Source: Actinomycetes bacterium (GTDB taxonomy: Bacteria > Actinomycetota > Thermoleophilia > Solirubrobacterales > Solirubrobacteraceae). From it: 51,954 bases of DNA. Positions 1 to 8,649 of the stretch are shown piece after piece. A program made the position numbers and the translations under genes. The DNA is taken from the NCBI GenBank assembly GCA_021792455.1, contig JAJYUP010000009.1, positions 1 to 51,954 of the forward strand, read 5' to 3'. Numbering within the stretch: the first letter of the stretch is position 1; each line of letters begins with the position of its first letter. The notes beneath the pieces were generated by a model. It was given only the letters and a program-made list of their open reading frames with translations, ran no database searches and was not told the origin of the DNA.

Positions 1-75
1 TTGCGTGAGCGGCTGTCCGCGTTGGGTGAGCGGCTGTCCGCGTTGGGTGAGCGGCTGTCCGCGTTGGGTGAGCGC
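1..75. repeat. 21-bp tandem repeat in the LysR C-terminal coding region
   Basis: Unit gagcggctgtccgcgttggg plus t, seen at 7-27, 28-48 and 49-69 with partial copies on both sides. It keeps the reading frame of the minus-strand LysR gene and encodes a repeated LTQRGQP heptad. The array may extend left of the window. Confidence 0.95.
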
Positions 76-1032
76 CGATCGCGCCGCGGCCTGCTGCCCT
101 GAGGTGCGCAGCTCGCCGCTGCGCTGCCGATCCTCGCGGGTCCGGCTGTTGCCGTTGCGGACGTAGGCGAGGAACGCGTTCGCCGCGGGCGAGTGGTGGC
201 TGCGATCGCGCCACACGAGCGCGACGCGCCTGCGGAGGGTGGGGCGCAGCGGCACCGGAATGAGTGCGCCAGGCGCGGATTCGGCGAACGTGAGCGAGAC
301 CGCAGACACCCCAAGGCCCTCCGCTACGAGGGCGAGCACCCTGGAGAGCTCGTTGGTCTCGAAGCTGACATGGGGCTGGAAACCGGCGGCCTTGGCGGCG
401 CTGTCGAGCAGCCGGCGCAGCCCGCTGCCCTCGCGAAGGAACACGAACGACTCGTCGCTGAGCTCTGATATGTGCACCTGAGAGGCGCGCGCAAGACGAT
501 GGGAGGGCGAGACGATGAGCACGAGCTCGTCTTCGAAGAGCAGCTGAGAGCTGAGGCCCTCTGGCATGCCCGCCTCGAGTGGAACGAACGCGACGTCGAG
601 CACGCCGGCGAGTACGTCTTCCATCATCGACTTCGCGGCCTCCTCGACGACCCGGATGTCGATGCCTGGGTGCAGCCTGTGGAACCCTGCGAGCGTCGCT
701 GGCAGGTCGTATGGCTGAAGCCACTGCATCGCGCCGATCCTGAGGTGCCCCTGCAGCAGACCCCTGAGCTCGAGCAGCTCCTCGAGGCCGGCTTGAAGCT
801 CGCGAAGTGCACGCTCCGTGCGCTGAAGCAGGACGGCCCCGGCCTCAGTCGTCTGCACTGTCCTCGTGGTACGGCTGAGCAGCTGCACGCCAAGCTCCAT
901 CTCGAGCCGGCGAACGTGCTGAGAGACGGCGGGTTGCCCGATGTGCAGCTCAGCAGAGGCTCTGGTGAAGCTTTTGTGCCTGGCGACGGCGGCAAACGAT
1001 CGGAGCTGTTGGAGGTCCACGACTTTCATCAT
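1..1032 (-). CDS. LysR-family transcriptional regulator (3' end beyond window)
   Basis: Reading leftward from an ATG at 1032 (a second in-frame ATG follows at 1029) the frame stays open to base 1, about 344 codons, so the stop lies outside the window. The N-terminus is a typical LysR winged helix: DLQQLRSFAAVARHKSFTRA followed by LHIGQPAVSQHVRRLE. A LysR substrate-binding domain follows, with LRIGAMQWL, DVAFVPLEAGMPEGL and LVAEGLGVSAVS. The domain should end near codon 300; beyond it is a low-complexity tail made of the heptad LTQRGQP repeated at least three times, encoded by a 21-bp tandem repeat. Its effector and targets cannot be told. No divergently transcribed gene is next to its start, which is unusual for LysR regulators. 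Confidence 0.9.
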   Translation of the reverse strand, partial: MMKVVDLQQLRSFAAVARHKSFTRASAELHIGQPAVSQHVRRLEMELGVQLLSRTTRTVQTTEAGAVLLQRTERALRELQAGLEELLELRGLLQGHLRIGAMQWLQPYDLPATLAGFHRLHPGIDIRVVEEAAKSMMEDVLAGVLDVAFVPLEAGMPEGLSSQLLFEDELVLIVSPSHRLARASQVHISELSDESFVFLREGSGLRRLLDSAAKAAGFQPHVSFETNELSRVLALVAEGLGVSAVSLTFAESAPGALIPVPLRPTLRRRVALVWRDRSHHSPAANAFLAYVRNGNSRTREDRQRSGELRTSGQQAAARSALTQRGQPLTQRGQPLTQRGQPLTQ

Positions 1033-1437
1033 CGCAGCTGATAAGTGTCATGCAAACTCCGACTTTGGCTCATGGGGCGTTGGGTGCGATACTGAAGCTC
1101 CCCAACAGCAGTACCCCCTCCTCCCCACAACAGCGGCCCGCCGAACGCGGGTCGTTGTTGTTGTTGGGCCTGGCACCCTCGGGCCCCCTTGGCCCCGCTG
1201 GAGCCCCCTTGGCCCCGCTGGGCATTCGGCGCCGGTGCGTGCGGACGGCGGGTGACCGCGCTCGCCGCTCCTGCAAGGACCCGAGCGAGTGCGCAAGCAG
1301 ATCCCCTCCGATCGCTGGAGGCGACGTGGCGGTGGGCAACGCCTGGCGAGTGCACCTGCGAGCACGCAAGCAGAGCATCTCGCGCCACTGGAAGCGGCAG
1401 CCTCCACGCCGGGAAGTAAACTAGCTCGAAACCTCGA
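1033..1437. other. Intergenic region without a recognisable gene
   Basis: About 400 bp between the LysR start and tRNA-Ser. I see no credible protein gene: the short open frames have no family resemblance and no good ribosome site. It holds a ttg microsatellite around 1153-1166 and a 20-bp direct repeat (1181-1200 and 1201-1220, one mismatch, core ccccttggccccgctg). It should contain the LysR promoter on the minus strand and the tRNA promoter on the plus strand, but no clear -35/-10 pair was found. Confidence 0.6.
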
Positions 1438-1526
1438 GGAGAGGTGGCCGAGCGGCTGAAGGCACTCGCCTGCTAAGCGAGTATGGGGATAAAACTCCAT
1501 CGCGGGTTCGAATCCCGCCCTCTCCG
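1438..1526 (+). tRNA. tRNA-Ser (anticodon GCT)
   Basis: An 89-nt class II tRNA. The acceptor stem pairs GGAGAGG (1438-1444) with CCTCTCC (1519-1525), with discriminator G at 1526. The anticodon arm is CTCGC-CTGCTAA-GCGAG, giving anticodon GCT, which reads AGC/AGU serine codons. A long variable arm, diagnostic of Ser/Leu tRNAs, follows. The T arm is GCGGG-TTCGAAT-CCCGC (1502-1518). The CCA end is not encoded; the next bases are TAGC. Confidence 0.98.
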
Positions 1527-1586
1527 TAGCTTTTCTTCGCCAGCGGCCGAGCGGCCTGGACTCGCTGCATCGCGACGGCGGCGCCT

Positions 1587-2006
1587 TCAGTCCTCGTCGA
1601 TGACGACCGCGAACACGATGTGGGCGCGGCCGACTGCGAGGAAGCGATAGGTCTCGCGAGGTCCACCGGCAAGCGGATCGACAACGACGTCTGTGAGGAT
1701 GAGGAAGTCGCGCTCAGAGGCGTTGAGCACGTCGGAGACGCGGCTCCTGAAGCCGTCTCTCGCGAGCGTGATGCAGCCATCGATCCGGTGGCGCTGGGTC
1801 TCGACCCTTATCCGCTGTCTGCGGTGCTCGATCGAGACGCCAAGCTCCCGCTCGACGCCGAGCGCCTCCCGCTCCGAGCCGAGCACCTCCCGCTCCGAGC
1901 CGAGCACCTCCCGCTCCGAGCCGAGCACCTCTCGCTCCGAGTCGAGCACCTCTCGCTCCGAGTCGAGCAGCTCCCCCTCTGCGCTGGGCTCACCCTCATC
2001 GCTCAC
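1587..2006 (-). CDS. Small uncharacterised protein with N-terminal heptad repeats
   Basis: 139 aa, 72 bp downstream of the glycosyltransferase on the same strand, so probably co-transcribed. Residues 14-50 are an acidic low-complexity run of the heptad SEREVLG/D, encoded by a 21-bp tandem repeat. The C-terminal part (about residues 55-139) is globular: IRVETQRHRIDGCITL, then ERDFLILTDVVVDPL, then FLAVGRAHIVFAVV. This resembles small uncharacterised proteins that share an F-L-x-L-T-D-x-x-V core (I think of the DUF6812 type, unverified). No catalytic motif is visible. The start is uncertain because the repeat tract gives no homology anchor. Confidence 0.7.
   Translation of the reverse strand: MSDEGEPSAEGELLDSEREVLDSEREVLGSEREVLGSEREVLGSEREALGVERELGVSIEHRRQRIRVETQRHRIDGCITLARDGFRSRVSDVLNASERDFLILTDVVVDPLAGGPRETYRFLAVGRAHIVFAVVIDED
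1864..1974. repeat. 21-bp tandem repeat, about five copies
   Basis: Unit ctccgagccgagcacctccc plus g, repeated about five times with the last copies diverging to gagtcgag. It encodes the SEREVLG heptads of the minus-strand small protein and preserves its frame. Confidence 0.95.
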
Positions 2007-2078
2007 GACTTCAGAACCCGCATCGTCAGGCCAGCCGCACGGTCAGGTCGTCTTCAGCGGCTCTGTGAGGGACGGCGT

Positions 2079-3389
2079 TCATCCGACGTGCTCATGCAGA
2101 CGCTCCTCATCTGGCAAGCGAGGGCGCTCCGCGCTGGCCCCTCGTGAGCCTTCCCCTGGGGTCGGCTCTCCTCGCAGGACCTGTTCGGAGTCCGCCTCTG
2201 CTTGCGGGCCCGGATCGGCGGCGCGCTCGTGTGCGGCGCTTCCCTGCGCCTCATGCTCGCGCGGCCGGCGTCCCTGCGCCTCACGTTCGCGCGCTCGACT
2301 CTCGTTCACGGGGCGCGTTCGGGCTTCATCGTCCTCGCTTCGAGGTCCGTGCACTCTCGCTGCGGCCGGCAGGGCGAGCGGTGGCGCTGCTGAGAGCCCT
2401 GCGCGCACGACTGGACCTCTGCCCTCGAGACTGTCGAGCGGACGATTCCGCTCGTCTCTCACGATGTAGAGCGGGCGGTGCTTCACCTCGTCGTATATCC
2501 GCCCCACGTACTCCCCTATCACGCCGAGGGCGATCAGCTGGATGCCGCCAAGCAAAAGGATTGCGATCGTCAGCGAGCCGAATCCAGGCAGGTATGACCC
2601 TGCGAAGTGCAGCCCGACGACGACCGGTATGCCGATGAACGCCAGCCCCGCGGACAGCAGGCCGACATAGGTCGCGAGCTGCAGCGGCAGGTGGGAGAAG
2701 GAGGCGATCGCGTCGAGCGAGAACCGCAGCATCTTTCGCAGCGTGTACTTCGTCTCTCCAGCGCTGCGGGCGTCTCGCTCATAGGAGACGGCTGTCTGGG
2801 AGAACCCGACCCACACCGTCATCCCGCGGAGGAAGCGTGAGCGCTCGGTCATCGACAGAAGCGCGTCGAGCGCCCTGCGATCGAGCAGCCTGAAGTCGCC
2901 GGAGTTCGGCTCCAGGTCGACTTGGGCGAGTGAGCGGAACAGCCTGTAGAAGAGGCTCGCAGTCGCGAGCTTGAAAGTCGTCTCGCCCTCCCGCTGCCTC
3001 CGCACGGCGTAGACGACGTCTGCGCCCTCCTGCCAGCGTTCGACCATCTCTGGTATCAGCTCTGGTGGATCCTGGAGGTCGGCATCGATCATCGCGACGA
3101 CATCCCCGATCGCGTGCTCGAGGCCCGCGGTGAGCGCCGCCTGGTGGCCAAAATTGCGCGAGAGGTGGATGACGCGCACGCGCATGTCCTCGGCGGCGAT
3201 CGCGTCGAGCAGCTCTGGAGTCGCGTCTTTGCTTCCGTCATCGACGACAAGCAGCTCGAATTCGTACTGGGACACCGCTGTGATCGTGCGCCGAACGAAC
3301 TCCTCGACGAGCTCCTCCTCGTCGTAGACAGGCGCGACGACGCTCAGAAGCGCAGGCGCAGGCTGTCGGCGTGTGGTCTCTGCTTTCAT
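2079..3389 (-). CDS. Family 2 glycosyltransferase (polyprenyl-phosphate hexosyltransferase, GtrB/DPM1-like)
   Basis: Predicted to transfer a sugar from a nucleotide donor to undecaprenyl phosphate at the inner face of the membrane, for later cell-envelope glycosylation. The GT-A domain shows SVVAPVYDEEELVEEFV, the DDG donor motif (VVDDGSKD), and MIDADLQDPPELIPEMV carrying the metal-binding DxD region. An RFLRGMTVWVGF segment follows, then two C-terminal membrane helices (LATYVGLLSAGLAFIGIPVV and LTIAILLLGGIQLIALGVIG), as in GtrB/YfdH. The last 110 residues are a hydrophilic Arg/Glu-rich tail with imperfect repeats (REREAQG, REHEAQG), absent from most relatives. The chosen ATG (3389) lies just before the domain; a longer start at 3479 is possible but adds non-conserved sequence. 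Confidence 0.9.
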   Translation of the reverse strand: MKAETTRRQPAPALLSVVAPVYDEEELVEEFVRRTITAVSQYEFELLVVDDGSKDATPELLDAIAAEDMRVRVIHLSRNFGHQAALTAGLEHAIGDVVAMIDADLQDPPELIPEMVERWQEGADVVYAVRRQREGETTFKLATASLFYRLFRSLAQVDLEPNSGDFRLLDRRALDALLSMTERSRFLRGMTVWVGFSQTAVSYERDARSAGETKYTLRKMLRFSLDAIASFSHLPLQLATYVGLLSAGLAFIGIPVVVGLHFAGSYLPGFGSLTIAILLLGGIQLIALGVIGEYVGRIYDEVKHRPLYIVRDERNRPLDSLEGRGPVVRAGLSAAPPLALPAAARVHGPRSEDDEARTRPVNESRAREREAQGRRPREHEAQGSAAHERAADPGPQAEADSEQVLRGEPTPGEGSRGASAERPRLPDEERLHEHVG

Positions 3390-3745
3390 GCGGATTGGGG
3401 GAGATCGCTCTGGATCGCTGTGAACGAGTTGCGCTCCCAGGCGAAGACTAGGGGACTGGGCTGCGCCTGCGGTGCGCATCCCGACTGCGACGGAGCTCGT
3501 GAGCCTCGCGCTGTCGGTCTGCTCAATACGCTACCGACCCTCGCGCCCTGCAGCTCGCCCTCCGCGAGCTGTTCGTGGGGCGGTCGGACCTGTACCGCGC
3601 CGCAGAGCCGGCCGCGACCCGCCTTCGGCGGCCTCGCCTGCCGATGCGTGGCTGCGCTCGCCTCCTCAGGCTGAGGAGGGCTCATCACGCTCGCTGCGCT
3701 CTCGCACAGAGCGCATCAAGCGCCGCTTCCTGACAGTCTTCGGGT
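3390..3745. other. Divergent intergenic region between glycosyltransferase and MarR gene
   Basis: About 355 bp separating two divergent genes. It is GC-rich with no recognisable gene, repeat or strong hairpin. It presumably holds both promoters, but no confident -35/-10 boxes were found. Part may be coding if the glycosyltransferase starts at 3479. Confidence 0.5.
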
Positions 3746-4264
3746 ATGGCTGGCAAGACGCTGTCCTTCGATCCGATTGCTGAGGCCTCCCGTCAGTGGG
3801 AGTCCCATTGGGGCTCTGCGCCTGTGAACGCGATGGCTGCGGCGACCTCGATCATGCGGTGCGAGCAGATCCTGATGAGCGGCCTCAACGAGCTCCTGAA
3901 GCCGTTCGACCTCACTTTCCCGCGGTATGAGGTCCTCATGCTTCTCTATCTCAGCCGGCGCGGCTCGCTGCCGCTTGGCAAGATCGGCGACCGCCTCCAA
4001 GTGCACCGCACCAGCGTGACGGGGCTCGTCGACCGGCTCGAGCAGCAGGGCCTCGTGCACAGGGTCGCCCATCAGCGTGACCGCCGCACGACGCTTGCGA
4101 GCATCACCGAGTCGGGCAGACGCGTCGCAGAGCAGGCGACGAGGATCTTGAACGAGGCCCACTTCGCGATGCCGCGCATCTCTGAGTCGGCGCTCGCCGA
4201 TCTCGTCACCCTGCTGAGCGAGCTGCGTCTCGCCGCTGGCGACTTCGAGCGCGCTGACACGTAG
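3746..4264 (+). CDS. MarR-family transcriptional regulator
   Basis: 172 aa. The winged-helix core is PRYEVLMLLYLSRRG, then IGDRLQVHRTSVTGLVDRLE (recognition helix) and GLVHRVAHQRDRRTTLASIT (wing with the conserved DRR). This matches MarR proteins, dimeric regulators released from DNA by small ligands. The gene is divergent from the glycosyltransferase and converges on the acyl-CoA mutase gene, whose end lies only 66 bp away. The FDLTFPRYEVL pattern resembles MarR proteins linked to acyl-CoA or aromatic degradation, so control of the neighbouring acyl-CoA genes is possible but not shown. Confidence 0.92.
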   Translation: MAGKTLSFDPIAEASRQWESHWGSAPVNAMAAATSIMRCEQILMSGLNELLKPFDLTFPRYEVLMLLYLSRRGSLPLGKIGDRLQVHRTSVTGLVDRLEQQGLVHRVAHQRDRRTTLASITESGRRVAEQATRILNEAHFAMPRISESALADLVTLLSELRLAAGDFERADT

Positions 4265-4330
4265 CCTTTGCAGGTGAAAAAGGGCGGGGGTGGCTCAGAA
4301 GAAGGCCTCAGAGAAAGGCGCCGCGACGGT

Positions 4331-6106
4331 TCAGAAGACGGGCGTCTCTTTGAAGTCGCCGAAGACGCTCTGCAGCGCCTCGACGATCTCGCCCTCGGAT
4401 GCGCCGCTGCGAGCGCAGTCCAGGAGCGGGTCCATCAGGTTCACGCCGTCCTTTGCCGCGGCCTCCCTCAGCTGCGCAAGCGTCCGCTCGACGGCGACAG
4501 CGTCTCTGTGGGCGCGCGCGCTCTGCAGCCGATCGAGCTGCTTGCGTTCGAGTGCAGGGTCGATCTTCAGTATCGGGGTCTCTGAGGTGTCTCCCTCGGT
4601 GAACGCGTTCACGCCGACTACTATCCGCTCTCGAGAGTCGATCTCGCGCTGAAGCTCGAAGGCGGCGTCGGCGATCTCCCGCTGGGGGTAGCTGCGCTTC
4701 ACCGCCTCGACCATCCCGCCGAGCTCGTCGATCTTGCGGAAGTACTCGTAGCAGCGCTCTTCCATCACGTCCGTCAGCGCCTCGACGTGGTAGCTGCCTC
4801 CGAGCGGATCGACGGTGTTCGTCACGCCAGTCTCATGCGCGATGATCTGCTGCGTGCGGAGCGCGACTCTCACTGCATCCTCTGTCGGCAGCGCGAGCGC
4901 CTCGTCGTAGCTGTTCGTGTGCAGCGACTGGGTGCCGCCAAGCACTCCCGCGAGCGCCTCTATCGCCGTGCGCACGATGTTGTTCAGCGGCTGCTGGGCG
5001 GTGAGCGAGACCCCTGCTGTCTGGGTGTGGAAGCGCATCAGCCAGGACCGTGGGTTCTTCGCGCCGAAGGTGCAGCGCATCTCTTTCGCCCAGATCCGTC
5101 TCGCCGCGCGGTACTTCGCGATCTCCTCGAAGAAGTCGATCTGGGCGTTGAAGAAGAAGGAGAGCCTCGGCGCGAAGGAGTCGACGTCGAGACCCCGCTG
5201 CACCGCCTGCTCTACGTAGGTCAGCCCGTCCTTCAGCGTGAAGGCGAGCTCCTGCTGCGCCGTCGCGCCCGCCTCCCTTATGTGGTAGCCGGAGATCGAG
5301 ATCGGGTGCCAACGGGGCATGTGCTTCGCGCACCACTCGATCATGTCCCCGCACAGCCGCATCGCGGGATCGATCGGGAAGCACCACTCCTTCTGCGCGA
5401 TGTACTCCTTCAGGATGTCCGCCTGGATCGTGCCTGACAGCTGATCTGGTGGTACAGGTCCGCCCTCTGAGCGCTCCGCTGCGATCACGTAGAAGGCGAG
5501 CATGATCGCCGCAGGCGCGTTGATCGTCATCGACACTGACACCTCGCCGAGGTCGATGCCTGAGAAGAGCGTCTGCATGTCCTCAACGGTGTCGACGGCG
5601 ACACCCTCGCGACCGACCTCCCCAAGTGAGCGGGGGTGGTCGGAGTCGTGTCCCATCAGGCTTGGCATGTCGAACGCGGTGGAGAGCCCCGTCTGGCCGT
5701 GCTCGAGCAGGTAGCGGAAGCGGGCGTTCGTCTCCTCGCTCGTGCCAAACCCGGCGAACTGCCGCATGGTCCACAGCCGTCCCCTGTACATCGACGGGTA
5801 GACGCCCCTCGTGAACGGATACTCACCTGGGTATCCGATCGGGTCGTTCGGGCCGCCTATGCCCTCTGGCAGGTCCTGCTGGGTGTAGAGCTCCTTTATC
5901 GGCTCGCCGGACAGCGTCTTGAACACGCGCGCCGCCCCTTTCTCTGCGCTTCCTGCGCCTGAGACCTCCCGGTCGGCAGCGCCTGAGAGCGGCTCTGCCT
6001 CCGCGCTCTCCATGCGCCGCTCAGCAGGGGCCTCGTCTCGTTCGAGCGGTTGCTTCTCAGGCTCGACAGCTGTCTCAGCCGTCGTGGGGGCGGCGTTGGG
6101 CGTCAT
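4331..6106 (-). CDS. B12-dependent acyl-CoA mutase catalytic subunit, isobutyryl-CoA-mutase-like
   Basis: 591 aa from the chosen ATG (6106; a start at 6178 would add 24 unconserved residues). This is the TIM-barrel large subunit of the methylmalonyl-CoA mutase family: [20 protein letters not shown], then [32 protein letters not shown] and [15 protein letters not shown] with the catalytic His. There is no C-terminal cobalamin-binding domain (no DxHxxG), so a separate small subunit is needed; none is in the window. By recalled alignment, the positions that are Tyr89 and Arg207 in methylmalonyl-CoA mutase are Phe117 and Gln238 here. That is the Phe/Gln pair of isobutyryl-CoA mutase IcmA. The position that is Asp in 2-hydroxyisobutyryl-CoA mutase is Ala144. 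So 1,2-rearrangement of isobutyryl/butyryl-CoA is more likely than methylmalonyl-CoA isomerisation. The N-terminal 60 residues are low-complexity. Confidence 0.9.
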   Translation of the reverse strand: MTPNAAPTTAETAVEPEKQPLERDEAPAERRMESAEAEPLSGAADREVSGAGSAEKGAARVFKTLSGEPIKELYTQQDLPEGIGGPNDPIGYPGEYPFTRGVYPSMYRGRLWTMRQFAGFGTSEETNARFRYLLEHGQTGLSTAFDMPSLMGHDSDHPRSLGEVGREGVAVDTVEDMQTLFSGIDLGEVSVSMTINAPAAIMLAFYVIAAERSEGGPVPPDQLSGTIQADILKEYIAQKEWCFPIDPAMRLCGDMIEWCAKHMPRWHPISISGYHIREAGATAQQELAFTLKDGLTYVEQAVQRGLDVDSFAPRLSFFFNAQIDFFEEIAKYRAARRIWAKEMRCTFGAKNPRSWLMRFHTQTAGVSLTAQQPLNNIVRTAIEALAGVLGGTQSLHTNSYDEALALPTEDAVRVALRTQQIIAHETGVTNTVDPLGGSYHVEALTDVMEERCYEYFRKIDELGGMVEAVKRSYPQREIADAAFELQREIDSRERIVVGVNAFTEGDTSETPILKIDPALERKQLDRLQSARAHRDAVAVERTLAQLREAAAKDGVNLMDPLLDCARSGASEGEIVEALQSVFGDFKETPVF

Positions 6107-6394
6107 GCCAAAAACAATAGCGCGCGGGCGATAGTCGGGCGCCCACGCACTTGCTACAGTGTTCATGGATCTGCGCATCGGCGCTTCACACTCTCAGGGC
6201 AGGTCGCCCAGATCACGCTCGGGTGCGTCGGCTGTGCGCTTTGGTGGTCAGTTGTGAACGCGGTAAGGTCTTTCAGCTCAACGTATGGCGTCGCGCCAGC
6301 TCAATCACTCCTGTCTGCGTCGAGCGGCTTCCGCTCCGGCTCGCCTGCTCGCTCGCGCCAGCTCAGCGCCGTCATCTGAAACGGAGGTGCTTCT
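6107..6394. other. Divergent promoter region between mutase and 3-hydroxyacyl-CoA dehydrogenase genes
   Basis: 288 bp between divergent genes; no gene seen. A Shine-Dalgarno GGAGG (about 6381-6385) precedes the dehydrogenase ATG. Promoter boxes for either gene could not be assigned with confidence. Confidence 0.5.
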
Positions 6395-7312
6395 ATGAAC
6401 GAGACTGCGCTCCATCCGATCTCGGTTGGAGTTCTTGGTGGAGGGTTCATGGGCAGCGGGATCGCGGAGGCGGTAGCCCGCGCAGGTCACTCGGTCGTCG
6501 TGTATGAGCCGATACCTGACGCCCGCCCCGCCTCGCAGAAGCGCCTTCGCGCCTCAGTCGCCAAGGCCGTCCAGGGCGGAAAGCTCAGCGACGAGCAGGC
6601 GGAGGCGCTCGTTGCGCGCATCGCCTACCCAGATGCCCCAGAGGAGCTTGCAGGCTGTCAGCTCGTCATCGAGGCGGTCGTCGAGGACCTTCAGGTGAAG
6701 GTCGATTGGTTCCGCAGGCTCGACCAGATCGTCCCCCAGAGCACGCTGCTCGCCTCGAACACCTCGAGCATCCCGATCGCGGGCCTCGCCTCCGCCGTCA
6801 GCAGTCCTCAGCGCGTGCTTGGACTCCACTTCTTCTCGCCCGTGCCTGTCATGCGCCTCGTCGAGGTCGTGCGGGCGCTCGACACCTCCTCTGAGACGAT
6901 TGCGCTCGCGGGCGAGTTCGTCGAAAGCATCGGCAAGCGGCCGATCTGGACGAAGGACCGCTCAGGCTTCATCGTCAACATGCTGCTCGTGCCCTACCTG
7001 ATGGCGGGGGTGCGGATGCATGAACAGGGGTTTGCGAGCAGGGAGGACATCGACGCGGGCATGACCCTCGGCTGCGGGCACCCAATGGGCCCTCTCACCC
7101 TCTGCGACTTCATAGGGCTCGACGTGCTCTACGCCGTCTGCCAGTCGCTCTATGAGGAGTTCAAGCAGGCGGAGTATGCGCCGCCGCCGCTGCTCAAGCG
7201 GATGATCGCCGCTGGCCGGCTTGGGCGAAAGTCTGGCCGTGGCTTCTATGAGTATCAGCAGCAGCCCGAGTCCGCCTCGGCCCACTCCTCTGTCGCCGCG
7301 CCAGCCGCCTGA
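6395..7312 (+). CDS. 3-hydroxyacyl-CoA (3-hydroxybutyryl-CoA) dehydrogenase
   Basis: 305 aa, normal for the short monofunctional family (Hbd/PaaH/FadB2). It oxidises or forms 3-hydroxyacyl-CoA with NAD(H). The N-terminal Rossmann motif is GVLGGGFMGSGIAEAVARAG. ASNTSSIPI and LHFFSPVPVMRLVEVV carry the catalytic His and substrate Ser/Asn region. The C-terminal helical domain has DRSGFIVNMLLVPYL, MTLGCGHPMGPLTLCDFIGL and the terminal GRKSGRGFYEY. GGAGG lies about 8 nt before the ATG. The last 20 residues are Ala/Ser-rich. It sits opposite an acyl-CoA mutase, fitting short-chain or branched acyl-CoA catabolism. Confidence 0.95.
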   Translation: MNETALHPISVGVLGGGFMGSGIAEAVARAGHSVVVYEPIPDARPASQKRLRASVAKAVQGGKLSDEQAEALVARIAYPDAPEELAGCQLVIEAVVEDLQVKVDWFRRLDQIVPQSTLLASNTSSIPIAGLASAVSSPQRVLGLHFFSPVPVMRLVEVVRALDTSSETIALAGEFVESIGKRPIWTKDRSGFIVNMLLVPYLMAGVRMHEQGFASREDIDAGMTLGCGHPMGPLTLCDFIGLDVLYAVCQSLYEEFKQAEYAPPPLLKRMIAAGRLGRKSGRGFYEYQQQPESASAHSSVAAPAA

Positions 7313-7329
7313 GAGCGCCTGTCAGCGCC

Positions 7330-8649
7330 GTGATCGCACGCGCAGATCGTCTGATGCCCGCTCGAGCTCACGCTCCAAGCAGCAGTGCGCCGGAGCGCGC
7401 GGCGGCGCCGGAGCGCGCGGCGGCGCCGGAGACCGCGGCGGCGCTTGAGAGCGGGTTGGGGCTTGAGAGCGGGTTGGGGCTCGAGAGCGGGGCGGGGTCG
7501 GCGATCGGCGCGCGCAGGCGGGGCAGAGACCACATCCAGGCGCTCGACGTCATCTCTGACCTGCTGCTTGGGATTGGGGAGGGCTCGCCGCCTGACGCGT
7601 TCTTCAGCAGTCTCTGCGAGGCGATCTGCAGGCTGTCCTCCATGAAGCGCGCGATCCTCTTCCGCTACGACAGCGTCAGGCGCAGGGTGCGGGCCGTTGG
7701 AGCCCACAACATCGAGCTCGACCCGTTCACTGATCTGTTCGTCACGATCGACTCCGTGCCGATCGCACGCAAGGCGCTCGTCGAGGACAGGGTCCTCGAG
7801 GTCGTCGGCGCGGAGGACTTCGACATTCCCCAGTCGCTTCGTCAGCTGCTCGATGGTGTCCTCATCGTCTGCACGCCGATGGCTGCCGCAGGCCGCTACG
7901 TGGGCGTAGTGCTCTCTGAGCGCGATCGCGCCTCCCAGCCCATGAGCGACGAGGAGCGACAGCTGCTCTGGACGATCGGCAAGGCGATCGCGATGGCCTC
8001 TGTCGCAAGAGGCGCCGCGGTCCACAGTGAACGCTCACGCCAGCTGCAGCAGCGGATCGATCTTGCCCGCGAGATCCACGAGGGGGTGATCCAGCGGCTC
8101 TTTGGCGTCTCTCTTGCGCTCTCACAGGAGGAACTCCTCGACGCTGCCGCTCAGAGGCGATGCGCAGAGGAGGTCCGGGCCGCGCTTCGCGAGCTGCGCG
8201 CCGCGCTTCAGAGGCCGCTCAGCCGCTCCTCGCCGCCGACATCCGTCACGTTCGATGAGGAGCTCGATCGGCTGAGAGGTCTCTATCCAGACAGAGAGAT
8301 CCTGCTCGCAGCAGGGGATCGTCCGGAGGTGCCGCGCCAGCTCGAGGCGCTGTCGCAGTCGATCCTTGCCGAGGCTGTTCGCAACGCGGTGAAGCACTCT
8401 GACGCACGGAGAATCGACGTCGCGATGAAGCGCGACGACGGCGATGGCGCCTTCACTCTCGAGGTCCGAAACGAGGGCATTCGCGCCCAAGCGGTGAGTG
8501 GGGGAGTGCGCTCCGGCGCAGGGGCGCCGGAGCGTGCGGGGATAGGTCTGCGCCTTGCGACGCTCGAGGCGCTCCAGCATGGCGCCGTGCTCGAGTATGG
8601 CGAGTGCGAGCCTGGTGTCTGGCAGGTGCGGATGGTCGCGTCGGTGTGA
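7330..8649 (+). CDS. Soluble GAF-domain sensor histidine kinase (HisKA_3 / NarL type)
   Basis: 439 aa, 17 bp after the dehydrogenase. No membrane helix is visible, so it should sense a cytoplasmic signal. Order: low-complexity N-terminus (about residues 15-58: three APERAA-like and three LESGLG hexads from 18-bp repeats); GAF-like domain (about 65-230); HisKA_3 phosphoacceptor LAREIHEGVIQRLFGVSLAL with the His; then a HATPase with N-box ILAEAVRNAVKHSDARRIDV and G-box GIGLRLATLEALQHGAVLEY. Its stop codon overlaps the start of the response regulator (TGATG), so kinase and regulator are a translationally coupled two-component pair. The pair lies directly upstream of the fatty acid operon leader. 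Confidence 0.93.
   Translation: MIARADRLMPARAHAPSSSAPERAAAPERAAAPETAAALESGLGLESGLGLESGAGSAIGARRRGRDHIQALDVISDLLLGIGEGSPPDAFFSSLCEAICRLSSMKRAILFRYDSVRRRVRAVGAHNIELDPFTDLFVTIDSVPIARKALVEDRVLEVVGAEDFDIPQSLRQLLDGVLIVCTPMAAAGRYVGVVLSERDRASQPMSDEERQLLWTIGKAIAMASVARGAAVHSERSRQLQQRIDLAREIHEGVIQRLFGVSLALSQEELLDAAAQRRCAEEVRAALRELRAALQRPLSRSSPPTSVTFDEELDRLRGLYPDREILLAAGDRPEVPRQLEALSQSILAEAVRNAVKHSDARRIDVAMKRDDGDGAFTLEVRNEGIRAQAVSGGVRSGAGAPERAGIGLRLATLEALQHGAVLEYGECEPGVWQVRMVASV
7387..7497. repeat. Two adjacent 18-bp tandem repeats in the kinase N-terminus
   Basis: Unit A, gcgccggagcgcgcggcg, occupies 7387-7440 (three copies, the last diverged). Unit B, cttgagagcgggttgggg, occupies 7444-7497 (three copies, the last diverged). 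Both preserve frame and encode hexapeptide repeats. Confidence 0.95.

Noticed and set aside
1421-1780. Minus-strand frame over tRNA-Ser
   Set aside because: It would read through the tRNA gene and resembles nothing.
4787-5437. Plus-strand frames opposite the acyl-CoA mutase
   Set aside because: Antisense shadows of a well-matched minus-strand gene; no family resemblance.
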